NCBI GenBank assembly: GCA_013433145.1 | Contig: CM024183.1 | Location: 6,035,703 to 6,099,702, forward strand | Source: Ascaris suum | Taxonomy: Eukaryota > Nematoda > Chromadorea > Rhabditida > Ascarididae | Length of the DNA stretch: 64,000 bases | Reading direction: 5' to 3' | Shown: positions 29,901-43,870 of the stretch, in pieces | How positions within the stretch are numbered: the first letter of the stretch is position 1 | How the letters are laid out: each line of letters starts with the position of its first letter | Notes under the pieces: model-generated | What the model was told of the DNA's origin: nothing | Seen by the model: the letters and a program-made list of their open reading frames with translations, nothing else | Databases searched by the model: none | Translations under genes and position numbers: made by a program

Positions 29901-32900
29901 AATAAGCAGCTTTTCGCACAAAGAGCTATTTATGCATCGATAGATCGAATTGATCTCTGTTTGAAACATACTTCAACGTAGTGTTTGTTATTCAATTATC
30001 TGTTCTCTTCATACATGCTTATGATATAGGCGATAAATTTATCTACTACGCGCATGTTATTCACTGATCCTTGAAAAATTTACAAACAAATCGCCAACTC
30101 GTTAATGTACTTCGCAGCACTTCAATAAGATCGTTAAAAATTTGAATGAATAGTGAAATGAAGGTGAAATAGATAATAAATTTCATTTATCGTATTTTGA
30201 CGCAATTTAAAGTTTTCACCTTTGTCTATCGAGTTATTTAGTTATCGTTATTATAATATTAGTACAATCTTTATTACAATTACCTATTACAAACTATTTT
30301 CTATCGTTACATTTATCATAGTTATTATATTATTACAATTTCATTATTAAAATATAATATCTATGGAATTACAATCTCATTGTATCACTTAAGTTTATTA
30401 TTTGTGATTCCTTATGTAAATTTCATTGCTAGAGTGTAATAGATGGAGCATTTTTTTCCATTAGTCATACTACAGTTGCCATAAAAATTAAACAACAAAC
30501 TTTTAATGAGCATCGTCGTTCGATTTTTGAACGCTAATATAAAGTATGTTCCTAATATTTCAATAAGACAAGGAATTAACTGAATATATTCGAGATTACT
30601 TGGTGCATTTTGCTTTGTGGTAATTATTTTCGAATAATACTTATGCGTTTGCAAATTTACAATATTCAGTTCGTTAAACACCGACACGTTGAATGCGAGT
30701 CAAATCTTCGTTGTGGAGATATTGGAGTTCACCTCACGTGTTTAACGTTAAGAACCATATTTCCTCTGTGCTTCAGATTCATCAATTCTGTTCGTTGGGT
30801 TGAAGTTTGTGATGTTGGCGAAAGTTGCAGCATCGATTCCGCTTGGCCGATTGTCTTCTTCACTCATTCGATATATTAGTATTTCGATTGACGGTATTCA
30901 GTGTTCTCTCGCTTTAATACTATTTCTTCGAATAAAAACTTCAACTAATTGAAATTAAACATAACAAATGACTGAAGCTGTTAACTAGAGAGGATCTCAA
31001 CATGCCCGCACCCTACCTTATACCTCGTAAGAATTTGCGGCTAGTCTGCCTTAAATATTGGCTATTATCAGTTAATCGTGATTGGTTTTTCAACAACGAA
31101 CAAGACCTCTGGTATGTTGGGGAGAGAGCTCGAGAGATTTTTAATTGTTTCCATTATACTTGTTGAAAATTTCTTCACAATAAATTCCTGCTCTTAAAAA
31201 TTCTATGAATTTCTATGAGGTCCAATTTAAATATAACGGAAATTAAAACGATTCATTTTAGGTCGATTTCAAAGAGTGCGATAAAAGATAAATATTCCTT
31301 TGTTGTATGCTTTCATGGTCGAAAAAAATTCAACACACGCACATCGAACATTTCATTAGAATTCCTCGTAGAAAAAAAGAAAAGATTTTTGAAATAAAAG
31401 CGAAGAAAACAGAAAATTTGTCGAACTGGTTTGCATCTTTAATTTCTATTTCACTCTTTGAGAAACACGCCTCTCATTAGTGTTCACATTTATGTATACA
31501 TTTACAATAATTGAAAAAAAAAAGAGAACGAACACGACTGAACAATAAAAATGTTCAAAGTAAATTAATTTTCTCGTTTATTGTTATTTTTTCGTTTTCG
31601 CAGTGGAATAATTTTTATGTTTTCTTGAGGTGTGATTGTAATTTATAAAAGTAGACTAGTTGTCCAAAGAGTAATCGAGTAACGTTTGTTTGTTCAATAT
31701 TGAGATGTTAAGAAAAAAAAATTGAAATAGAAATAAAATATTGCCTCTATTCAAATACTCTTCTCCTCTTTGCATTAAAAAAATACTTATTATTTTTTCA
31801 ACAATTACTGGTATCATTTTTGAAACTAAATGAAGAAGCCAATCATCAGCGCATACATTAAATGCAAATTTTCGAATGAATCTATAAGCGATATGGAAAT
31901 TTATTAATTGACAGCCAAGATTGCTTGGGACGAATGTTATGCTTAATATGTTAGTGTATAAGCTGTTATGCTGCCGGAAATGTGGCTAACGAATCCAGAC
32001 AATACGAGCTTCTGGGCAACCGAATTTATGGTCGATGGATTCGATATGACTTCCTGTATAATCGAATTTGTGACCAGTCGAAATGATATATTCTTTGCTG
32101 AACGTCGTTTCTTTCACGAAAATATTTCTAGAAACGATCAGTTTTGGATTAAATGCATCACTAAAATGGTCTCTATTTAAAATGTACCGTATGCTTGATG
32201 TACGATATGATGGCTAGAAATGTGTCATTTGAGCGATATTAAAACGCTATGAGGTTATTATGTCAGTCGATTCGTTAGATTGGTCACTTTTTTTTCCCTC
32301 TGATAGAATTTTCCTTTTTTGGTCACTTTTTCCTCTCTTCACTTTTTTTTCCTCTACAATATGAATAGATAGAATTTTCGGGGAAATTAGTGACAAAATT
32401 GACTGCATCCCAAATATTTTAGGAATATTTACACCTAAATATATAATTTCTTCTTACGGCAATATTCGTTACCACTGTTTCAATAATCCACTCCAATATG
32501 CAACACGAACATTAGAAATTGGGATTGCATGCTGAGCAAAAAGAACCAGTTCTGTTTTTCTAATATTATTCATTTCTTTTGAACATCTTTTTGGGCGAAG
32601 AGACCAAAATGCTTCGAATATGAAAGCAATGAAAAGCACGGAGAGTGGTTAATATGCACTTCTGTATGACAAAGTTATTTGGAGCATATTACGTTACAAG
32701 CTTATCTTAAAGTCATCAATAAAGTAAGGCATCAAGTTGGTGGACTTATCACAAAACCGCGTGTAAATCAACGTTATCAAAAAAAAAAACCCAAAATTAG
32801 TTATTGCGGAGCAGGGACAACAACACAGTGTAGACAGATGAGGCTGTCAAGATGAAATGTGCTGCCTCATGTTCATCCCTGAAAAAAAGCCATATTCGGT

Positions 32901-35900
32901 TGAGATTTAATTTTGCGTAAAACTCATTAGGGCTAAATTTTGCCCCCCCCCCCTCCCCTCCCCTTCGCTCTTTAGGTAAGAACATTCCTCTTCAATTACT
33001 AATTATTTAGCGAAGAATGTTTAGATTAAAAAAATTTTCGCATTCGTTTGAGGTAAAATATAAATTGAAAGGCTTTTTCTCGTTGAATATGAAAAACTTC
33101 AACTCATGTAATATATCAAAATCTTATTTTTTTCGAAAATTTTTAATGCAAAGTGCATTTTCTATTCACATGATTGCTTTGATGAGAATAAAATACAGTA
33201 ATAGGTCGCTGAGATGAAGTTCGAAACTCACTAAATTCTAATAGGTTCTTATCGGCGAATTTCATTAACGAATTCTACGAATAACAATATAGAATCCGCT
33301 TAAAAAGTCAAAAATCGACAATCGAAATCCATAAATTTTAATCAGATCCATATGAAACTAGTTTGTTAAAACTATAAAGTACACATGAAAACTTCCCGAA
33401 GTAAAACAACAAAACAAAAAAAGAGCTTTCATACTATCAATTATGATAAGAAAGAAAAAAACAATCACCGCTCTTAAATTTATTTCTCCCTCATTTTGTC
33501 GAACAACTTTTTTCATCATTGTTGAAAATGCATTCCACTCATCTACAGCGGCTACCGAGAAGGACGTTTTTTTTTGTGGCTCTTTAACGAGGGCATTCAC
33601 ATTCTCCAAAAGGGTGTGCCGATAATTGCCTATTGCACTAGGGACGTACATAGTGAATTCCGTTGTTAGATGCTGACTGCTAATATTGCTTCAAGGACGC
33701 ACACACCATCACACATTGCAAAATTGCTATCATCGTCAAGGCATACGTTAAATTTCAGCTATCCTTTTTTCTTGATTTCAAAAGTTCGTTCAGATGAATA
33801 CAAAGTAAAGATCATATAGTGAAGAGTATTCCAAAAATTAAATTTTATATCAGTAGCATTTGTAATTCCATAAATTGGATAAATCGACGGAAATCAAGAC
33901 GATGCACACTAGTAGATCAACGCCAACGTACACATAAATAAATGCCCGATAAATATGACTTGCAAATTTGCATAGCAACAAAATAATGCCAAATGTAGAA
34001 TTTGCGAGGATAACAATAAATTGCTCACATGACAAAAGCAACTTGCAAATGTTATCAAACCGTGAGATTTCAAAATAACAGAAATGGGACTAATATATAG
34101 GAAAACCACATCAGTCCAAACGATCTTCTCATAATCGTTCATGCTTGATAATAATCGCATTAGTTGTTTGCTTCTTCATCGCTTTAGTCGTGGAATACTC
34201 TTTAGAACATGAACCAACATCATCTATTTCTATGTCAGTTCTCGATTTTGATGAGCATGTCGCTCTTCTACTTGCGCTCAATGCTACATCGCTTCGAGCG
34301 ATGCAATTTTGAACCATTTGCCATTGGCAATCCATTAATTCAATCGATCGGTTGCTGAACAATGCAACGATGGTATTTTTTTCATTCATTTCATGCAAGA
34401 TGTGCCCAACAATCCCAACCTATATCAGGCTGTCTGGATCATTCTTCCACTCGCTCTAGATCCATCTCGAGTCATTATGTGGCTGTAAATTTTTCCCGTA
34501 TATTCTATATCGTCGAGTATTTCTTTACTTCACAACTGACTTTTGCGATCTAATAGCAACGATTGAAAGTCGGCAATTCATATGGTCAGCAACTCATCAA
34601 AGATGTTAGGCTGCTATCAAGGTTCACCTGAAGCAGAGTTCATTAAAAAACGTGGATCTGCGACAAGTTGTCGAATCTTAATCTTTACTGCAGTCGTAAA
34701 AAAAGCGAAAGTGAAAACTACCTTTAATTTCAATTAATTCATTTAGATATCATTACTGCTGAGCTGCCCAAAATGAATTGATATTTCATAGAAACTTTTA
34801 ACTGCACATCTCCTTAGTGTCACGCAATCATGTCCGATGAAGCCGCGTCATCTCCTATGAATATATGAAGTTAATAAATGGCCATTTTTTCACAACAAAG
34901 AAATGCGTTAAAAAATTCATCGAAAATGAATTCAGTTTGTCGAATGAACGATGTTTATGAAGGGGGAAATGGTGCAAAATGGCATGCCATTTGAATGAAC
35001 AATTGGGGCTTAGAGAATGGTGTATTGCGGGAACGTCCTTTTTTAGCGACTAGAATTCTGAACTCAGGGTGGCATTGAAATCTACTCTCTAAGAATGAAA
35101 AACCATCTATTTAGATGAAGAGACGTCAACCATAAAGACCAGTTCTTGAAACAACTTCATAACGACGCATTTTGCAGAAACTATTGTCTACACATTTTAA
35201 CAACATTCTTATTCGTTTATTGCATACACTTTTGTCGTTCTTTAATGTGCAGGTTTCAAACGCAAGAGACGAATCGAGTGTACCCATTATAAAGCATTTA
35301 TGTGCAATCTCAAGGTTTTTCGTGCACTTTATTTCATTTTTGAGATGATTCGAACAGCTTTCATTTTTTTAATGCGACCTTTGCAAATGCCCTTGTAAAA
35401 ATGCAATATTGCAATATTGCAACGCCATGATTAATATCTACAGATGTGCGTCTGTCGGGCAATTTCAACTCTGAGAACACTATACATAAAATGATGAAGC
35501 TTGATGCGAATCATACACATCATAATGAGATCTTCTATACAAATTTTCACATTAATCTGCCAATTTGAAGAGAGCTATTATTATTTGAAGATGCAAAAAA
35601 TTGCATTCCTCTTAGCCTAGTCGGTTTTTTATCTTCATCAATCAAGTTACAAAAGCAATGAGTTCTTTTTGTGGGTCATTTGAATTGGCAATCAAGTCAT
35701 TGAGTAAATGAAGGTGATATCGTCGGGAATTTTTAGGTGTTTGTAACTTATGGGAATGATTGATGAAATGGGCAGAATGTTGAAGTGCATATGGTGCCGA
35801 CAGCTTCAGCTCATTTTACCACTAGTTAAATAATCCATACAGAATTGTTTTCCCTATCTGATACTTGACCATTCAAAATTTATACAGGAAACGTCGAATA

Positions 35901-36054
35901 TAAAGAACAATGTTCCTCTGATCGAATCTGTCCATTCGCATTAATGTTCTATGGAACATTCTGTTTTTTTTTTTGTAAAATCAACGCCATAAAGTGAGAT
36001 TTTCAATCGTTGTAAAATGTCCGCAATTTTTTTCCAGCTTTTAGGCGTTAGCAA

Positions 36055-36069
36055 CTCTCTCTCTCTCTC
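36055..36069 (+). repeat. Short (CT)n tract
   Basis: A run of CT dinucleotides of about 15 bases. Confidence 0.9.
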
Positions 36070-37464
36070 GAATTTAGAAATAAAGCTGAAAATTGTTACA
36101 GAAGTTACATGCATAAGCGTCAATAGCACTCGAATTGAAATTGTCGCAAACACGAACAGACACACAGACATGCATGTGCACAGACATGGCATCGTTGTAA
36201 TACGTTCTTGCAAGCAAATTTACATTGGTACATAATAAACGAAATCGAATCATGCGCCTATCGGCCACTATTCGCCTCTTCTTTCGTACTTCAAAGACCT
36301 GTTATGGACGAATCGATGACGCAAAAATAGTGCTTGTTGGTGTTGGTGACAGGTGAGGAGATGCAGTTTGCATAAGTATTCTTAAAATCGAAGTGAAATA
36401 TTAGAAAATGAATGAAGATGTACTTTCACTTCCATTGATTCACCATCACTGATACAATATCGTCGCCGAAATAGATGAACTGCGTACTTTCCGATGGCTT
36501 CACTAACAACCATAAAATGTTATCCATACAAATATTTATTCAATAAATGAAATATCCTGGAAAATTAGACGGAAATCTTTGATATGAAAACACAATCAAC
36601 CCATTCAATAAATCCTTATTATTAAGTCGCTGGCAAACCTTTCGTTTTGTGTAATGTTGCAGCATTTGATTCGTTTTGTACTCGATCGCTTTCAGTGTTT
36701 ACTATTTCGCTCATGAAAGATATCATCGTGATGAATCGCTTAAAATTTAATGAGCATTTTCTCAACAGAATTCAACATTCAAAAGGAAATTGTTTAAGGA
36801 ATAAATAATAAGGCTCATTTCGGGTCATCTCCTTGAATATAATTAACTCTAAAAAAAAGAGAAGAAATATTTAGCCGTTGAATATGCATTATCAAGTTTT
36901 TTTTTGTCTGTTTGTGTATTTGTTTTGAGTAGACAGTTTGAAATGCTAATTCTGCTAAAAACTAATCTGCATGTTACTTGAAGTCAGTCAGTTAAACTCG
37001 TTGCTATAGCCAGTCAATTGGCGGCAATATGAACATTCCTTTAATGTTTTTTTTTTTTTTGCAAACAAACATTTAAAATCTTTCGACAGATCATCGGTAA
37101 TGGTCCATATTTATGCATGGGATCAAAAATTTTTTCCTTTAGCACAGCCACTTGAGCATGACATGTTCCTTGTCAGCAAGAAACTGACATATCAACGAAC
37201 ATCACACGAAACAATGAAAGCAAAGATGAGCACAAGGTCTTGGAAAAGAGAATTTCAAGGCCAGTAAATGAGACACTCATTATTGTATAGTGCTAAAACA
37301 CTGTTGGTTTGGCGAACGTTGCAGTTCAGTCGCATACAAACGAGGTGAATATGACTGACACGGTTAAGAGTTTCTGGTGTACTGACCGGAATGCTTTTTC
37401 CCTTTAAGAAATACCGACTGATCCCTGCAAAGGTTGCAAAAAAACAGCGAAAGATTGTAAGCAC

Positions 37465-37470
37465 TTTATT
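37465..37470 (-). promoter_or_regulatory. Poly(A) signal AATAAA of collagen 2
   Basis: The minus strand reads GAATAAAGT, about 190 nt after the stop. A similar AATAAAGT follows collagens 3 and 4 at similar distance. Confidence 0.6.
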
Positions 37471-37659
37471 CTCTGAGTGAAGATATTTTTGAGCATTTCA
37501 CAACGAAGCACAAATCGTATCATTGGCCCTCTATTATCAAAGGATAGGAAAACCAGAAACAACAGAGGTTCGGAGAAGACACGACGGCAATGTAGGTGCA
37601 CACGAGTGAGCTCAGACTGAAGACTAACTTCGAGGCTGCTACTAGCCACGAGTCGCCTC

Positions 37660-39540
37660 TTAATATCCAGGAGCGGTTCTTGGTGGTGGGCAGTGATCAC
37701 AGCTACCCTTTGGACCTTCTGGTCCTGCTTCTCCTTGTTCGCCATTGGCTCCGTCCTGCCCATTCTCCCCGTCCTTGCCATTTTCGCCTGGAGGACCGCG
37801 TGGACCTTTGCGGCCTGGCCTGCCGTCGCGACCATCAGGTCCTTTCTCGCCAGGAGGTCCCATCTCTCCAGGAGGTCCCATTGGTCCTGGGGGTCCGGGA
37901 ACCTGCAGGATTCTTAGCGATTAATGCATAATTCTTTGGCTTTAGCCGAATATGAATAAATTTCGGCGATAAAGATAAAAAGATCGGGCAATAAAATTTG
38001 GATATATTATTTTTCCTTTGCAAATATGAAATCTATAATAAAAAAGCTGTAGAAGTGGTAAGTATAAAAGCTTTAGGCCGACAATATGCCACGGAAGTGT
38101 TGAAGAAGAGCCCACCTCATGCTGAACACCTGGTCGTCCTGGCTCGCCAGGCGGTCCTTGTTCTCCGCGGGGTCCTTTTGGTCCAACTGGGCCTGGTCGT
38201 CCGAGTGGTCCTGGAGGTCCCATTGGTCCATCAGGTCCTCTCTCTCCTGGTGGTCCACGAGGTCCTTTGGGTCCCGGTCTTCCCATAGGTCCTGCCGGAC
38301 CCTCAGGACAGTTGAAGCAAAAGTCTTTCTCTGTGGGCTAAAATCGCAAGTTAGTTATTTAAAATGACGGATTGAGTGGCCAGGAAAGGAGAATTTATCT
38401 TTACGATGCTGAAAGGAAACCAGTCCCAATTACACCATAGCATAAAGTTTTGATTCGTGATTTTTCTATGCTATAAATGTTGATTCTTTGTTTAAAAAAA
38501 GTAATGATCATAGAATGAAGGCTCTTTCTGTGTTAAGATCGCACATTCATGTAAGAACACGCACTTTCTCTCCCTCTTCAGCGTCACGACCGTTTGGTCC
38601 CGGCTTTCCTGGCTTGCCATCGCGACCGTCTTCGCCATCTGGACCTGGAGGTCCTGGAGGTCCAGCTGGGCCAATGCCACAGCTGCAGCATTCGTGTGAC
38701 ACCTGACGCTTCTCCCTCTCTGCCTTGATCGTAGCGCGAGATTGCTCGAGCTGAAGCAATCATGGAGTACTTATAGCAACTAGTCAGCGAACGCTTTCAA
38801 GTTTCCGGGTACAAGCTTTCCATGAAGGAAAACTTCATCACGATATTACATCTGAATTTGTAAAGAATAGGAGGATTTGTGAACTGTGACTCGAGCAAGC
38901 CATTATGTCCTATGAATATCGTTCACAGTAATAGTACTGATGGCAGGAAAAGCGAATTTTGCTAAGATCGACATTTATGCTCGAAGATAGAACCTTGCAG
39001 CCTCGTTAGACTACAAGTATTCCCTGACGCAGGGCAAATACATGTTAAGAACTTTTTTTTTTTCAAATTTCAATTGAGAAGATTGCATTGCGCGCTGTGC
39101 GCAATCGGTTGAATGCTTCTCCTGAAGGCAAAAAGATCGCTCTTTAACTTAGTCTACCATGATGGACAATTTCGTCTCGTAAGGCATGAAGTTCATGAGC
39201 GTTTTATCAATCCGCTAAGTAAGCACGAAATGTGACTGCTTTAACATCATGGATATTCTTTGTGTTCTTTTATTAGTAAGTTGTTGTAAAATAAGGAACT
39301 ACAATTAATTCTACATACTTTGGTGTATTCGCCACGCAACGACACAGCACGTGTTCGGCAGAAGCTGATTTCATCCTGCAGATTCGATTGTACATTTTGC
39401 ATGTACGTACAAAGCATTGGCACACAAACGATAGCAACCAAAGTGGCGACGGTCGATACTGCAACGCCACAGAAAGCGAGGCGCTTCATACCCTCCGCTT
39501 CGATGAGGTACTGCTTGGGATCGTCCGAATCGGCCGTCAT
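37660..39540 (-). CDS. Cuticle collagen 2 (four exons, 290 aa)
   Basis: Exons are 39540-39319, 38750-38565, 38337-38116 and 37902-37660, with the same four lengths and phases as collagen 1; introns are 568, 227 and 213 nt. The product starts [17 protein letters not shown] and keeps the anchor, REKR site (86-89), CCSC, CFNC and CDHC clusters and the end PPPRTAPGY. It carries its own changes after the second cluster (GPAGPMG in place of GPPGPPG, and DFCFNC in place of DWCFNC). Intron 3 closely matches that of collagen 3, so the two are probably the youngest pair. The acceptor before the ATG reads GTTTAAG rather than TTTCAG. An AATAAA lies at 37465-37470, about 190 nt past the stop. The role is structural, in the cuticle, as for collagen 1. 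Confidence 0.95.
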
Positions 39541-39541
39541 A

Positions 39542-39548
39542 CTTAAAC
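39542..39548 (-). promoter_or_regulatory. Variant 3' splice acceptor one base before the collagen 2 ATG
   Basis: The minus strand reads TGTTTAAG, one base, then ATG. The cytosine of the usual TTTCAG consensus is replaced by A, which may weaken the site. Confidence 0.45.
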
Positions 39549-39549
39549 A

Positions 39550-42500
39550 TTATGCGTCAGCTTGATGCGCGAAATTTGAGATGGGCCTCATACATTATTG
39601 ACATCGAACAATATCGGCAAAAAATTCACAAGATTTAACCATCGTTTAGAATGCACGATTATCTGGGAATTTATTACCAATCATCCTTTACAAGTTCCTT
39701 TCCTATTTGAGCATATAAAGATTCATTAGCTTCATAAATCTTGTATTAGTTCTGAAAGTATAATTCCAGCAAATAGATTCATGAGAGGTTTGAATCAGAA
39801 GAATCCTTTTCATAGTTTTAGGTATTAGATTGAGATACGATAATTAAGTACAATAGTTCGAACTAAAAGCTTAACTTCATTTCGAAAATTATATTCAGGC
39901 AGAAATAATTCGTAGAATAACACAATGTCTGGTGTTGGTATATCATTTGCTGTAAAGATCTTGTTGGAGCAATTACAACCCAGTCATTGTTTTTTTTTTT
40001 TTGAGGTAAGCAAATGGAATAGGCTATTCAATGAAATGACACACAAAATTGACTATAGGGGGAGAAAAAATCTATTCGAAATGAAACTGTTACCCCTTCT
40101 CTTCCTTCCCCTCCCCCTCCACCTCTCTAAGACTCCATAATTGGTAAAAGCAGTTTAAGTTGTTGAACATTATTTTGCTATTTCTGCTAAAGACATCTGC
40201 AGTTAATAGCCAGTTTCACACTATAACCTGTCCGCTGCAATAAATATAGATGGAACTACCCGAACAGTATCACCTTTAAATGCACATCATGGAAAAAACC
40301 ATGCGATGAAACATGCTAGCAAGCGCAGATATGAGAAGTGGATGGAGGAGAATTGAAAGAAATTTGATGGCAAGCGCCATGCTCAAGTTGAAAGACAAAA
40401 CGATACTAAAGACTAGTGAGAGCCGCTTTTATAGAAATGAGATTGGTCCGGTTCGGCCATCTGAGTGAGACGGGCTGCCCCTTTTATGTTTAAAAAAAGG
40501 TAATCTTAGATTGCTTGTTGCATTGATATCAAAAAGCAAGAATTTGATTGAAAAATTTGCAACGCCCACAAGAACTTCAATTAGAGGTGCAATGTACAAT
40601 AATATGTACTTGGATAGTCACACCTCAGTGCATTTTCACTTATCGCTCGATAGGTTTCGGCAATTATTGGCTCGCTTCTCACGTACAATCTTGGTGAACT
40701 TACTCTGATTAGTCGGCGATGCAATTTAATATGTAACGATTGTAGCGTGACGCAAAATAATGGAAAGGCTCAAAAATCATGTACCAATAAAGTAGGTGAA
40801 GTGGGAGAAAGTGGAACGGAAGAAGAGAGGAAGAAAAGTATGGGAGAAAATTTTTATGTGCTTTGATTGCAAATATGCAACTGTGCACTCATCAACGGCG
40901 AATAGCTAGCCGTAATCTGGCCGACTTGAAAAATCATCAACACTTCCTCAAGCAACCATCTATACTTGCTGCAGCTGTTACTGAAATATGATGGCGGTCA
41001 TTCAGTGGCCTTTTACGTATGTTGTTACGGCAAACGGATCATAAAGCTGACGCTTCAGTGAAAAAAAAGAAGCTGAGGGGTAGTGCACTTCGCTCGCATT
41101 GGAGAAGCTGAATTTGATTAAAACATAGAGAATGCATTATTTGGCGTGGTCTATTATCGCTTCATAATCCTGAACTGGTGGATAAGTGAGAATGGAAAAA
41201 CGTTCAGGAGGATAGTTCCTTTGACAGCATTTTCACTCATTTTTGAGTGCATCTCATCGATTGTATAACTATACTGAAATAAACTTAATAATAAAGCGTT
41301 CGGATGAGGTTCTGAAATAGATTCTCTATATTGAAACATAGAGGTTCTGAATGCTGGAACAATAAATCAACAAAACAAGATTACAATAAGGGAATGGTGC
41401 GACAAAAAAAAGGTATCTTGTGATCGATAGTGACAAGCAATTTTAGCGGAAAAGTTATACTATAAATAGTTGCCATTTCGATGCTTTCACGACGAGACCA
41501 TATCTCTTATCTTCTAAATCAGTGCTTTACTAACTTTTTGCATCAATTGTTCCTGAATATTTCGGATTACTATTGCAGCATTATTAAAGGATCGAGCATC
41601 GAAATTTTGCGAATCGAAGCAAATTTTGCATACGAATTCACTGACAGGAAATTAGCTAAGAAAAAAAAGCATCCAGTTCAAATACTGCAAAATATATCTT
41701 ATGGAGAGTACGTCACGAATGGAAATCAGAAATATTGATCGAACTGCTTCCATCTTGCATAAATATGGTGTTTTAAGTTATACCATTTTGAGAGGTGTTT
41801 TATTCGAATGCTCGAAAAGCGCAAATTGAAGAAGCCAAAGGTGATCTAATAAAGCATATAAATTGTATGCAAAGTTTTGCTATGATAGGTTGTTGCATGA
41901 ATTCGTAGACATTCATAAAATAAAGGCGAATTCAATTGATGCAATTGAATGACGACTCATCAAAGAATTTGAAAAAAAAAAATTCTTCCATCATCGTTTC
42001 ATAATGCACTCAGCAATTATTTTCCTAATCTGAATTAGAAATAAATAAGGAAATATGATAGACAATTGTAAAATTATGGTCTACCGATCACTCCGGCCAA
42101 ATCTTGACTGCATCATGAGAAATCCCTACCGCGGATTCGTTGGTTCTTCAACACGCTTCTACGACCAATAATGAGCGTTGGAATGACTTTTGCTTCGCAA
42201 ACCAAGATATTTATCGAAAGAGTTGATCGAGCGATCAGCTGAATTCTTCGTATTTCCTGTTCATTATCTTCACGTCTCACTTTTGACTCGTTCATGCCAC
42301 ATTTTTCCACTTAATATTCCAAATTTCACTTCGCATTTCGTCATTCCCTCGATATTTTAGGCGAATACAGCTTTGGCTAGTCGAGTTTTTCTCAGCCGCA
42401 ATGAGGATGCTTTCCATTATTCCAAAACGTTAACACAAACTAAATGCAGAAGGAAAGGAGATTTGAAAAATGAGAATAGTGTAGAAATTGCTGTTTGCCA

Positions 42501-43660
42501 ATTTTGATACAGCCGGCAAAGAGGTAGCGCATATTTCAACTGCACGACCTTTGATTGATGAGTTTTCCTCCATCGCGGTCTAGGCTTGCTGCATTTTAGT
42601 AATTCTATGACCTCTATGATCAAGCGTTAGTGCATTTTGCAGGCTCATTGGTATTACAAAGAAACCGAGAAGAATAGAGAAGATTATAATCTTACCACCC
42701 TTTGGTGTTTGCACTCGAGGTTTGGATCCAGAAGATTGTTTCATTTGCAACTTGAATCTGCACTTCTTGAAACTTTCAGTGAAAGCATTTAAGGAAATGA
42801 GTTTCTTATGACTTGCATCATTGTGTAAGCGTTTATATTATTACCCTTGTCCCTTGAATAACGTCTCAAACTTGTTTGACGAATCTCCACGCTGATTCCA
42901 GATTGGAAAATTAAAAAACAAAATCCACTTAGACCACGTTTCGCAAAGATCTTTCTAAGATATTTACAATCCACATTATGAAATCCACCTCAGGCTAACA
43001 GATTCGTAATCATAGAATGATCATAACGTTCATTTCGCTCCTGCGATTTTTTAGACGATTGTAAAAAGCTTCTCCAAAACACCCTCACACAGCAGTGTTC
43101 ATATCTGCCGGGCATAACAATCATCTGACATATCTTTCGGAGTTGATGGTGCAAAATTTACATATATATCGAGCAATGCGTTCAACAACTTTCATTTCAG
43201 ATTTATTTCGATGTCGAATCAACTGTCGGAATGAGTCTTTGAGCCGGAAAAGTTGTAAAATGATCTCTTTGAGCGGTATGAATCAATTGACATCATTTGA
43301 TTCATATTTCATTTGCATTTTTTTTCTTTGTGTTGGTTTTGCGTATCTTCGATTTAATATAGTGCTTACTTTATATAAACGTATGCTTATATTTTGCCTT
43401 CTTTGAACAATTCATCCTTGTATTTCATTAATTCTCTTATTGACATATTGCAATTTTTGTCATTGTTTTATTTCAAAAGAAATCAACGATAATAACAACG
43501 ACAAACAAAGTAGAGAACTTCCTTAAGGAAATTACGAAATTTAGAAATATTTTTGTTCTTTGTCAAAAAATCGAAATGAGTTTATGAGATGTGTTTGCTT
43601 TATCTAAGCATGCATCGGCTGTGAAAATCGACTGATAAATGTTTGAAGACAATTTCAAGA
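39550..43660. other. Intergenic between collagens 2 and 3
   Basis: About 4.1 kb containing the 5' flank of collagen 2 and the 3' flank of collagen 3. I see no gene. Confidence 0.5.
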
Positions 43661-43667
43661 GGATTAC

Positions 43668-43673
43668 TTTATT
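43668..43673 (-). promoter_or_regulatory. Poly(A) signal AATAAA of collagen 3
   Basis: The minus strand reads GCAATAAAGT about 200 nt after the TAG stop. Confidence 0.6.
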
Positions 43674-43870
43674 GCTTTCTAAAATTTTTTTTGATATAAA
43701 CAAAACATGGAAATATTGGCAGTGGGCTTGTGATCGACCGACAGGGGAAATTGCCAAGGAAAATTGGAAAGGAGTTTGAGAACCACTGGAGAAGTCGACT
43801 GTATCGGAGAAAGATCTCAGGCAGAAGAGCAAGGTAAACTCTGCCGCCAAGATCAATCTGCAGTGACTTT

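Larger units (their letters stand above)
23500..37460. other. Gene-poor interval between collagens 1 and 2
   Basis: About 14 kb of AT-rich DNA. It holds dispersed repeat copy B (26.6 kb) and a few short frames near splice-like sites (27.85-28.1, 28.48-28.7, 34.13-34.37 kb) that I could not join into a gene or assign to a family. Hydrophobic minus-strand frames at 33.85-34.16 kb may be chance or a decayed membrane protein. Confidence 0.45.

Noticed and set aside
33850..34160. Hydrophobic minus-strand frames that might be a decayed chemoreceptor
   Set aside because: AT-rich DNA easily gives hydrophobic translations, two frames would be needed, and no family motif is seen.
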